DNA from: Flavobacteriales bacterium
GTDB taxonomy: Bacteria; Bacteroidota; Bacteroidia; NS11-12g; UBA955
Direction of reading: 5' to 3'
NCBI GenBank assembly: GCA_947472115.1
Contig: CANIZU010000113.1
Span: 1-6,321 of the forward strand
DNA: 6,321 bases
Shown here: positions 1-6,093 of the stretch, piece after piece
Layout of the letters: each line of letters starts with the position of its first letter
Position numbering within the stretch: the stretch's first letter is position 1
Notes under the pieces: generated by a model
What the model was told of the DNA's origin: nothing
Database searches by the model: none
What the model saw: the letters and a program-made list of their open reading frames with translations, nothing else
Program-made: the position numbers and the translations under genes

Positions 1-751
1 CCGGACTATTCACTAATTTCAAATCAAGCGGTTTAAAATAGTCTGTATCTATGGGATTGGGGATCACTTTAATTTCCGGCATTACACCCGCATCCCCAAT
101 TCCAATTAAATCCTTTACAATGCCACTTTTGTCCGCCTGATTTTTCAACCAAGCACTCGGCGTCACAAATTGAAGTCGACCGACCGCATTCGAAAAAATC
201 CGTTTTTTCTTTTTGAAGACTTGACTCGATAAATCCGATTGACTCGGCTGTTTCAAATACTGACAATTTCCACATTCTCGGGTGAAATTATCACAACCAC
301 GGGGATGGTAGCATCCTCCGGTGAAAGGCCACATATCGTGACATGTCCACACGATTTTCTTACCTAAACCCAAAAGATCTTCCAAACCATTCAAGCTAAC
401 AAAGCCCTTGTTGATCCAATGAAGATGTATGATGTCTGCGTCCTTTAGGGCCTGCCAATTGGAAACGCTTATTCCCGTTTTACCATGACTAAAAGCGAAA
501 CGAATGGATTTATTTGCCTCAAAACGAAGAAAGTCTAACTTCTCCAATGCATGCAATCCAAAGGCCCATTTTTTCTTAATCCAAGTATTGGCCCACAAAT
601 GAAAATCACCTTCCCCGCCGTCAAAAACCCAATGCTCACTAGAAACACCTTCCAACCCATTCAATGCATCATTTAGTCGCTGCGCAGCAACAAACGCCCC
701 ACCCGAGGAAGAAGCATTTAGATGCAATATTCTCAGTGGCTTTGATGTCAT
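1..751 (-). CDS. Glycosyltransferase, GT4-like, N-terminal 250 residues (partial)
   Basis: Probable cytoplasmic glycosyltransferase that moves a sugar from an activated nucleotide donor to a glycan or lipid acceptor; the substrate cannot be told. From the ATG at 751 the frame stays open for 250 codons and leaves the window with no stop, so the C-terminal donor-binding half is missing. Visible features are an N-terminal Rossmann-like start with a glycine-rich turn (KPLRILHLNASSSGGA, residues 4-19), DADIIHLHWINKG at 104-116, a signature WTCHDMWPFTGGC at 135-147, four cysteines at 147, 153, 160 and 163, FVTPSAWL at 195-202, and the domain-linker motif VIPNPIDTDYF at 229-239. The HDMWPFTGGC block followed by spaced cysteines recurs in Bacteroidota GT4 enzymes for exopolysaccharide or O-antigen synthesis (family knowledge). 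It starts 30 nt after the MFS gene on the same strand, so co-transcription is likely. There is no clear Shine-Dalgarno; the ATG follows TAA as TAAATG. Confidence 0.88.
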   Translation of the reverse strand, partial: MTSKPLRILHLNASSSGGAFVAAQRLNDALNGLEGVSSEHWVFDGGEGDFHLWANTWIKKKWAFGLHALEKLDFLRFEANKSIRFAFSHGKTGISVSNWQALKDADIIHLHWINKGFVSLNGLEDLLGLGKKIVWTCHDMWPFTGGCYHPRGCDNFTRECGNCQYLKQPSQSDLSSQVFKKKKRIFSNAVGRLQFVTPSAWLKNQADKSGIVKDLIGIGDAGVMPEIKVIPNPIDTDYFKPLDLKLVNSP

Positions 752-781
752 TTAGGCAAGTTAAGTCAAAATTATTTACCC

Positions 782-2023
782 TTATCCTTTGCTTGGCTTT
801 GCCACTGGATCTGGATCGCTGACACGCAAAGTCTTACTTAGGATTAGTGACAGGAAAAAGGCCACAACCATCAAGCCGCCACCTACCAAATAGGGCAAAC
901 TAGAAAACTGGTGATACAATACCATAGCGATAAATGGACCGAACGCGCGAGCCAAAGAACTTGTGCTCTGTAATAACCCTAACATCCGACCTTGTGATTC
1001 TGGCGGTGTGTTTCGGCTCACTAAAGAATTGATCGCAGGCATCATCAAACCGTTACCTAAAGAAAGTAATACAATTGAGATTACCTGAACCACATAAAAA
1101 GCATTTCCCGCCTCAGGCAATGGAATAATCATGAGTCCCATCGCGATGGCTGGACAGCCCCACAATAGCATTTTTCGCACACCCACTCGATTTGTAAAAA
1201 AACCAATCAACCCGCCTTGTACGATGGCTCCGCAGATTCCAATAAAACCAAAAATATTCCCAATCCCCGCAGGCGTTAATAGGTATTTTTCCTTCCACAA
1301 CACACTTGAACTTCCGTACATCATACTGAACGCCGCGATGTAAATGAAATTAATCACAAATAACTCCCCAATCACGTCTAGCTTCCAAACGGTAACCAAG
1401 CCTTTGAAGGTATCGGAAACCTTGCGTTTGTGGGCCGACTTCGACTCCAAACTTTCAGGTAACATAAACCAAGCCAACAGGAAGTTTAACGCGCACAAGG
1501 CAGCAGTAAAGAAACCTACCCAACGCAAACCATGATCACCACCAGCGTGATAGAGCCATCCACCGATAGGCGGACCAAAAACAAAGCCCAAGCCAAAGGC
1601 GGCACCGATTATCCCCATGCGCTTGGCACGATCCTCAGGTGGTGTAATATCAGCAATGTAAGCCTGTGCCGCCGCAATGTTTGCACTTCCGAATCCAGAA
1701 ACAATCCTCGCCAACAAAAGGAACACAAAACTAGAACTCAGCCCAAACAATATATAACCCACGATATTGAATAGGATACTCACCAACAGAATCGGCCTTC
1801 GGCCAATTCTGTCCGACAGTGATCCAAAAATGGGTGCGAATAAAAATTGAATGATGGAAAATGAGCCAACCACAACACCAACAGCAACATCTGGATTGAA
1901 TGGCAAGGCCGACCCCGAAGCCAAACTCTTCGCCAAATTAGGCAGAATGGGAATCACCACACCAAAGCCCAGAAGGTCAATAAAAATGGTTAAAAACAGT
2001 GTTAAAATACGTTTATCTTTCAT
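782..2023 (-). CDS. MFS transporter, TetA-like drug:H+ antiporter (DHA1) type
   Basis: Inner-membrane major facilitator superfamily transporter of 413 residues, the usual length for a 12-helix member, and probably a proton-coupled exporter. Visible motifs: an acidic first helix (FIDLLGFGVVIPILPNL, 14-30, with D16 placed as in TetA), motif A GSLSDRIGRRP at 67-77 in the loop between helices 2 and 3, motif B around R106 (LLLARIVSGFGSANIAAAQAYIAD, 102-125), and the antiporter motif C GLGFVFGPPIGGW at 144-156. A weaker copy of motif A (FFTNRVGVRK, 275-284) opens the second half. A basic loop near 195-207 separates the two six-helix halves, and the C-terminus is short and polar. Motif C points to export rather than uptake, but the substrate cannot be read from sequence; calling it tetracycline resistance would be over-reach. 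Its ATG lies inside the end of the upstream gene (11-nt overlap), which suggests translational coupling, and no Shine-Dalgarno is visible. Confidence 0.93.
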   Translation of the reverse strand: MKDKRILTLFLTIFIDLLGFGVVIPILPNLAKSLASGSALPFNPDVAVGVVVGSFSIIQFLFAPIFGSLSDRIGRRPILLVSILFNIVGYILFGLSSSFVFLLLARIVSGFGSANIAAAQAYIADITPPEDRAKRMGIIGAAFGLGFVFGPPIGGWLYHAGGDHGLRWVGFFTAALCALNFLLAWFMLPESLESKSAHKRKVSDTFKGLVTVWKLDVIGELFVINFIYIAAFSMMYGSSSVLWKEKYLLTPAGIGNIFGFIGICGAIVQGGLIGFFTNRVGVRKMLLWGCPAIAMGLMIIPLPEAGNAFYVVQVISIVLLSLGNGLMMPAINSLVSRNTPPESQGRMLGLLQSTSSLARAFGPFIAMVLYHQFSSLPYLVGGGLMVVAFFLSLILSKTLRVSDPDPVAKPSKG

Positions 2024-2537
2024 ATGTAAATTTCAATTTTGGCGCAATCCATGACTCTTTCAACGGGAGCATCATCCCACCCGATGTCAATTCCCCCAGT
2101 CGATCTGAGAGCATATTAAATACCTTCATTTCCCCATTCATTTCCCCACTATTCAACCCCGCTTGAATCTCTTGTTTATTAAAAATACAAAGTTCACCCT
2201 TATGCATCCCCCAAACCAAGGTCCGTTGGAAAAAATCCAAATCAAATTTTTCCTTTTGCGATTGTAGCAAATGAAAAACCTTGTCGATGCTGCAGCCACT
2301 AGGCGCCTCTTTAGACTCATCAACAGCAACAATCAAAATACAGCGGTGCAGTAAACAAAAATCAGCCGTCAACCCCTTCCCGTGTGCTTGCCAACCGGAA
2401 ACAAAATCAACCATCTGACCTTGGATGGAAACCACTTCTGCATCTGTTAGCGTTCGTTGAGCGCCAAACAACCAAACCCGAGAAGATCCGGGAAGTTTAA
2501 TATTTTCAATGGAATCTCGCTCGAGCGTCAAAATCAA
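2013..2537 (-). CDS. Conserved Bacteroidota protein of unknown function (often mislabelled 'ABC transporter ATPase')
   Basis: Small soluble protein of 174 residues with no signal peptide or membrane segment. I recognise it as the family found next to CCG-domain Fe-S proteins in Bacteroidota, which databases often call 'ABC transporter ATPase'. The name is not supported here: I see no Walker A P-loop, no LSGGQ signature and no Walker B. Features typical of the family are LPGSSRVWLF (15-24), a W-x-A-H-G-K motif (49-54), the basic/hydrophobic strand HRCILIVAVDES (64-75), PSGCSID (79-85) and a near-C-terminal ESWIAP (161-166). The start is a TTG at 2537 that overlaps the upstream TGA as TTGA. I choose it because no ATG lies in frame before residue 42, by which point conserved sequence would be lost. 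The stop overlaps the MFS start by 11 nt. A 12-bp tandem duplication adds GEMN/GEMK at residues 131-138. The biochemical role is unknown; tight coupling to the Fe-S gene suggests a shared function. Confidence 0.85.
   Translation of the reverse strand: MILTLERDSIENIKLPGSSRVWLFGAQRTLTDAEVVSIQGQMVDFVSGWQAHGKGLTADFCLLHRCILIVAVDESKEAPSGCSIDKVFHLLQSQKEKFDLDFFQRTLVWGMHKGELCIFNKQEIQAGLNSGEMNGEMKVFNMLSDRLGELTSGGMMLPLKESWIAPKLKFTYER
2125..2148. repeat. 12-bp perfect tandem duplication inside the unknown-function gene
   Basis: Two exact head-to-tail copies of TTCATTTCCCCA (2125-2136 and 2137-2148). On the coding minus strand they give in-frame GEMN then GEMK (residues 131-138), so the frame is kept. 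The position falls in what I recall as a variable loop between conserved blocks of the family. It is most simply a slippage duplication. Confidence 0.85.
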
Positions 2538-3319
2538 GATTTTAGAGACCCATTCACGATTTCCGCGATATCCAATACCTGCACCTGATCCTCTTTTTCA
2601 AAATGCTTGGTACCATCGCGCATCATCGTATTGCAGAAAGGACAATTAACAGCAATGATTTCCGCACCGGTTTCCAGGGCTTCCTCTGTGCGGTTCACGT
2701 TCACCTCTTGATTCCCTTTTTCAGCTTCTTTAAACATTTGTGCTCCACCGGCTCCACAACAAAAACCATTGGTTTTGCATCGTTTCATCTCAACTAAATC
2801 AACATCCAAGCGATCCATCACCATCCGAGGTGCTTCATAAATCCCGTTGGCCCGACCCAAATAGCAGCTGTCGTGATAGGTGATTTTCTTACCCTGATAA
2901 GCCCCGCCTTCAATCGCAATTCTGCCATCAGTCAGCAATTCGTTGATCAGTTGCGTGTGATGTATCACTTCATAATTACCACCCAAATTAGGGTATTCAT
3001 TTTTCAAGGTATTAAAACAGTGAGGACAAGCTGTTACGATACGTTTCACCCCGTATCCATTGAGAACTTCGATGTTTTGCATCGCTTGCATTTGAAACAA
3101 AAACTCATTCCCCGCCCGCTTTGCTGGATCGCCAGTACAACCTTCTTCCGCACCCAAAATGGCAAATTTCACTCCGGCCTGGGTCAAAATGTTTGCAAAG
3201 GCCCGACTCACACGCTGGGCTCTTTCATCGTAACTACCTGCGCATCCCACCCAAAATAAAATTTCGGGGGTTTCACCAGCGGAAACATATTCTTGGATCG
3301 TTTTTACCGACATCAACAT
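2534..3319 (-). CDS. CCG-domain (Fe-S)-binding protein, heterodisulfide reductase/LldE-type
   Basis: Cytoplasmic iron-sulfur protein of 261 residues with two CCG-type cysteine modules, the domain found in heterodisulfide reductase HdrB, the C-terminal part of HdrD, and the LutA/LldE and glycolate oxidase GlcF subunits. In those proteins the domain binds a cluster and passes electrons. Module 1 has C26, C61 and C98-P-H-C101; it carries a single Cys (EEGCTGDPAKRAGNE) where classical modules have CCG. Module 2 is complete: C152, C181, the pair C187-C188-G and C226-P-F-C229. HTQLINELL (121-129) and YHDSCYLGR (148-156) are typical of the family. The length fits. Two starts are possible, ATG 3319 (MLMSVK) or ATG 3313 (MSVK); relatives as I recall them begin near MSVK, so 3313 may be the true one. 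The gene is first in the minus-strand cluster and overlaps the next start by 4 nt. The larger membrane or 4Fe-4S partner often encoded just upstream in Bacteroidota is absent here. The physiological electron donor and acceptor are unknown. Confidence 0.93.
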   Translation of the reverse strand: MLMSVKTIQEYVSAGETPEILFWVGCAGSYDERAQRVSRAFANILTQAGVKFAILGAEEGCTGDPAKRAGNEFLFQMQAMQNIEVLNGYGVKRIVTACPHCFNTLKNEYPNLGGNYEVIHHTQLINELLTDGRIAIEGGAYQGKKITYHDSCYLGRANGIYEAPRMVMDRLDVDLVEMKRCKTNGFCCGAGGAQMFKEAEKGNQEVNVNRTEEALETGAEIIAVNCPFCNTMMRDGTKHFEKEDQVQVLDIAEIVNGSLKS

Positions 3320-3528
3320 AATGATGCAATTTCGGCCATTGAAAGGAAATGGTCAACGCAAGTATTCCACATCAGAAAAGAATGTATTGATTTGAAAAAC
3401 GGAGTGTAAATAATTCCGGTTAGATGGAAAGATCAGGTTGAAACAACCCCGGATTTGATTGAAAAAGTGATAAAAATAATTCAGAGTAATCGAAAGAGCC
3501 GGTCAAAAAATTACAATGGTTCAAACAT
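3320..3528. other. Intergenic region upstream of the Fe-S operon
   Basis: About 209 nt between the terminator of the stress-like gene and the Fe-S gene. The promoter of the minus-strand operon should lie here, but I cannot find a well-spaced Bacteroidota pair (TTG, about 20 nt, TAnnTTTG). An exact TAnnTTTG match (TATGTTTG, minus strand, 3522-3529) sits at the edge of the terminator and too far upstream to trust. Plus-strand frames here are short: one 24-residue ATG frame (3321-3395) and one start-less open frame (3410-3589). Neither is supported as a gene. Confidence 0.5.
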
Positions 3529-3562
3529 AAAAAATGAGGGCGGCCTGCGGCCGCCCTCATTT
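3529..3562 (-). terminator. Rho-independent terminator of the stress-like gene
   Basis: A perfect 14-bp inverted repeat (3532-3545 against 3549-3562) with a three-base loop and a very GC-rich core (GGGCGGCC/GGCCGCCC). Read on the minus strand it begins 20 nt after the stop of the gene at 3583-4377 and is followed by six T residues (complement of 3529-3534) and further T-rich sequence. That makes it an efficient minus-strand terminator that insulates the Fe-S operon downstream. On the plus strand only TTT follows the stem, and no plus-strand gene enters it. Confidence 0.93.
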
Positions 3563-3582
3563 AGCTCGATCAATTATTTACA

Positions 3583-4377
3583 TCAATAACCAGAACCACC
3601 ACTTCCAACAATTTCCTGAACCGCACACGCCATCAACGGCACATGCAACTGAACACAATATTGCTGAAAAGGTCCGGCCTTCATAAATCCTCCGCCATCG
3701 GTCTCATTCATCGACGAAACCCAACAATCGCGGATTTTTTCTACCTCTTCCAAAACCGTTGAAACCATGTCAACGCCCTCCTTGGGATCCAATTCAGTGC
3801 TCGGAATTCCCTTCTGAATCATGTAGTTAAAGCCCTGTCCAGAATAGGCGTAGAGATATTTCACCGTTTCATTGTCCTTTGCTGAGGATAACGACAAAAC
3901 ATGAACCCTACAACCAAACATCTTGGCCAAAGCCGATACCCGGTAGAATTTCTGTCGAGATTCAGAATTCGAATCCAACAACATCAAAATATTCCTAGGC
4001 TCAACCCATCTGGTTTCCGAATTGAAATAAATCATCGGGTTGTTAAACTTCCTTACACAAGCCGCCATGCCACCGCCCATTAAGCCCGGAACTTTGGGCT
4101 GCGCAAATACCAATGTCATTTCTACGTTGATATCGTTCGCGATTTTGGCTGTGGTCGACCAAAACTCTCCTGAATTATCAGAAATTGTCAAATCTCGGTA
4201 CGCACGCTTCTTGAGATCATCCACAAGGGCTTGCGTGATTCCGGCGTTGGCAGCAGTCTGCAACCAAATCAATTCGCCTTTGAACCTGCGCGCCACCGAG
4301 AGAATGGCATCGCTAATCGTTTGTTGATTTTGGGTACTGTCTGATGTAAATAAAATTTTTGTAGTAGTTTCTTCCAT
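3583..4377 (-). CDS. Universal-stress-protein-like protein, degenerate tandem USP form
   Basis: Predicted cytoplasmic protein of 264 residues with no signal peptide. It seems to be two USP-like halves: residues 7-120 (TKILFTSDSTQNQQTISDAILSVARRF start, ending GGGMAACVRKFNNPMIYF) and residues 127-256 (EPRNILMLLDSNSESRQKFYRVSALAKMFGCRVHVLSL start, ending GPFQQYCVQLHVPLMAC). Each half shows the beta-strand, helix, 'hydrophobic-CxVHVL' strand order of USP domains, and the end resembles the GPFAQQIVNHS..PVL ending of Bacteroidota tandem USPs (family knowledge). The ATP-binding G-x2-G-x9-G-(S/T) motif is not seen in either half, so it may act as a non-ATP-binding regulator. The tail ends in a glycine/serine stretch, VGSGGSGY. 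The ATG at 4377 is the first in frame after the divergent spacer and sits right at the start of the first strand. The gene is monocistronic: a divergent gene lies upstream and a strong terminator downstream. The USP assignment is by pattern and moderately sure; the role is unknown. Confidence 0.72.
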   Translation of the reverse strand: MEETTTKILFTSDSTQNQQTISDAILSVARRFKGELIWLQTAANAGITQALVDDLKKRAYRDLTISDNSGEFWSTTAKIANDINVEMTLVFAQPKVPGLMGGGMAACVRKFNNPMIYFNSETRWVEPRNILMLLDSNSESRQKFYRVSALAKMFGCRVHVLSLSSAKDNETVKYLYAYSGQGFNYMIQKGIPSTELDPKEGVDMVSTVLEEVEKIRDCWVSSMNETDGGGFMKAGPFQQYCVQLHVPLMACAVQEIVGSGGSGY

Positions 4378-4479
4378 AGGCAGATATTAATTTTACACCG
4401 AATCTCTATCACAAAATCCACAAAATCAAGTGATTAAAAAATATTTACATCTTTTTCACACCTTTTTTATCAAAAAATA
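4378..4479. promoter_or_regulatory. Divergent intergenic spacer expected to hold two promoters
   Basis: This very AT-rich spacer of 102 nt separates the divergent start codons of the stress-like gene (minus, 4377) and the propeller gene (plus, 4480), so both promoters should lie here. I find no exact TAnnTTTG with a properly spaced TTG on either strand. A 9-bp near-perfect tandem, ACAAAATCC/ACAAAATCA, lies at 4411-4428 and could be an operator half-site pair or chance. No Shine-Dalgarno precedes either start. Confidence 0.45.
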
Positions 4480-6093
4480 ATGCCCTTTTCATCGAAACTC
4501 ATTTTTTACATTATTCTGACACTCCTACTTGGCCATCCTTTCGCCCTAATTGCCAATAATAATCCTATAAAACCCGTTAAACCCGCACATTACCGCGGAC
4601 TATGCGTTCTGAACGACTCCGTTGCGTGGTTTTCAGGAAGCAAAGGCACCGTTATCCGCACCACCGATGGAGGCAAACATTTCGATACGATTTCTCCGCG
4701 ATCAACCAACACCCAATTTGCCTATTTCCTCTCCTATGGCAAACAAACCGTAAAAAGCTATACCCAAAATTACGACGCTTCCTTTTCCTTATTGCGCAAG
4801 GACTATCGCGACATTTGGGCTAAAAACGAGAACGAAGCCGTGATCATGAGCGCCGGCGATTCTGCCGTAATCCTCAAAACAATCGATGGTGGAAAAAACT
4901 GGACGATTGTATTTTTCGACTTCAGGAAAGACATCTTTTTTGATGCGATGGAAATTGATTCCAAGACTGGGATCGGCATGGTACTCGGCGACCCAATCAT
5001 CCCCGAACCCATTATCGTTGAGGTTGGCGGCGGCGCAGGCACCCCATCTGCCAATTTGTCGATGTCAAGCGGACGAAGCAAATTGTTTCGCAACAACAAC
5101 TCCAAACTAAAACCAAATTCTCAAGAAGCAAACTCCCAAAATTCTCTGAATCAGCAAAAACACTTCGCAGCCATTTACACAAGCGATTTTGGAAGTAGTT
5201 GGAATCAGCTACCCGTTGGCGACTGGAATCTACCACTAGATAGTTTGGAATCGTTCTTTGCCGCCAGCGGCACTTCACTTGTAATCATTGAGAGCAAGGT
5301 TGAAGCCGCCGAATCCGGTTCTACTAATTTGGCAAGAAAACACCCATTTACAACATCATCGGAAGCTCGAATCAAGAATCTTACCGTTGGATTTGCTGGT
5401 GGCGGAATAAACCCGAGTTATCATATTGTAAAATTCAAACAGCAGAAACGCCGTACCATTAAGCAAAATAAACGTTTCAATTTGTCGACCTCCCAACCCC
5501 GTGTTGTAGCCAATGAAATCATTCCGTTGCCAATTTCGGGCGGACCCGGTTCCGGAGTTTATGGAATGTGCTTGTCCGGTGCTGGTCACATGGTGGCCGT
5601 AGGTGGCAATTACACCCTTCCCGACAGTTTCGCAAAAGCCTCAGCCTATACAACTAGCAACAATTTTGGTCTCAAATGGACGGGCGGAAATGAACAAATA
5701 GGAAATGGATTAACAGGAAACACTGGCGGATATCGAAGTGGCGTTTGCATAAGTGAACCAATCTCCAGCGAGCTATTAGAGTCGTATCCAACGCCGGCGA
5801 GAGTTCAAATGGGCACTAATAAACCAAACGACACCACTGAGATTTTTCACATAATAAGCGGGAACAGAATAGCCTTTTGCACAGGAACCAATGGAAGCGA
5901 CATCTCTTCAAACAACGGGGTGAGTTGGTATTCTATCCCGAAACAAATGCTTAATAGTGGAATCTATTTTGAAGGGTCATTTAACGCCTGCGCATTTAGT
6001 TGCAACCACCTCTGGGTGGTAGGAAATTCAGGCAAATTCCAACGAATTCCAATTACGGATTTATTGTCGATTGGTATAAAACACCCAAAGTAG
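4480..6093 (+). CDS. Exported YCF48/BNR-type beta-propeller protein with large polar insertions
   Basis: Secreted or periplasmic protein of 537 residues. An N-terminal signal peptide is clear: K6, a hydrophobic stretch to about residue 22, then a likely cut after ALIA (25) before NNNP. The mature part has the repeated Asp-box/BNR-like motifs of the YCF48/HCF136 (photosystem II assembly factor-like) propeller: GSKGTVIRTTDGGKHFDTI (53-71), SAVILKTIDGGKNWTIVFF (128-146), AAIYTSDFGSSWNQLP (230-245), SAYTTSNNFGLKWTGG (388-403) and GSDISSNNGVSWYSIP (472-487). It ends with LWVVGNSGKFQRI, a usual closing blade. Bacteroidota relatives, often labelled 'oxidoreductase', are about 340-350 residues as I recall. 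Extra length here comes mainly from N/S/Q-rich stretches at about 183-228 and basic or polar stretches within 271-350. There is no C-terminal secretion-sorting domain. The start is the ATG following AAAAAATA, the only one that keeps the signal peptide intact. No catalytic function can be inferred; such propellers usually act as binding or assembly scaffolds. Confidence 0.87.
   Translation: MPFSSKLIFYIILTLLLGHPFALIANNNPIKPVKPAHYRGLCVLNDSVAWFSGSKGTVIRTTDGGKHFDTISPRSTNTQFAYFLSYGKQTVKSYTQNYDASFSLLRKDYRDIWAKNENEAVIMSAGDSAVILKTIDGGKNWTIVFFDFRKDIFFDAMEIDSKTGIGMVLGDPIIPEPIIVEVGGGAGTPSANLSMSSGRSKLFRNNNSKLKPNSQEANSQNSLNQQKHFAAIYTSDFGSSWNQLPVGDWNLPLDSLESFFAASGTSLVIIESKVEAAESGSTNLARKHPFTTSSEARIKNLTVGFAGGGINPSYHIVKFKQQKRRTIKQNKRFNLSTSQPRVVANEIIPLPISGGPGSGVYGMCLSGAGHMVAVGGNYTLPDSFAKASAYTTSNNFGLKWTGGNEQIGNGLTGNTGGYRSGVCISEPISSELLESYPTPARVQMGTNKPNDTTEIFHIISGNRIAFCTGTNGSDISSNNGVSWYSIPKQMLNSGIYFEGSFNACAFSCNHLWVVGNSGKFQRIPITDLLSIGIKHPK

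Noticed and set aside
69..275. Minus-strand frame of 68 codons
   Set aside because: It is a shadow within the glycosyltransferase, whose own frame is open and full of family motifs.
1787..1811. Inverted repeat of 11 bp with one mismatch and a 3-nt loop
   Set aside because: It lies inside the MFS gene exactly over motif A (SDRIGRRPIL), has no T-run on either side, and is explained by the codons of a conserved motif.
1131..2054. Several plus-strand frames of 63-80 codons
   Set aside because: All lie antisense to the MFS gene, which has full-length motif support.
3121..3321. Plus-strand frames antisense to the Fe-S gene
   Set aside because: They are antisense shadows of a gene with conserved cysteine motifs and have no recognisable features.
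3321..3395. Plus-strand ATG frame of 24 residues
   Set aside because: It is very short, has no recognisable motif or ribosome binding site, and lies where the minus-strand operon promoter is expected.
3522..3529. TATGTTTG on the minus strand, an exact match to the Bacteroidota -7 element
   Set aside because: It touches the terminator stem, no TTG lies at a proper distance upstream, and it would leave a leader of about 200 nt.
3410..3589. Plus-strand open frame of about 59 codons
   Set aside because: There is no ATG start, it reads straight through the terminator hairpin, and it overlaps the end of the stress-like gene. A gene remnant is possible but cannot be shown.
4411..4428. 9-bp tandem ACAAAATC(C/A) in the divergent spacer as an operator
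   Set aside because: It is short, AT-rich and occurs once, so it cannot be told from chance in such composition.
5356..5589. Minus-strand frame of 77 codons antisense to the propeller gene
   Set aside because: It has no motif, and the plus-strand frame is continuous from the signal peptide to the last blade.
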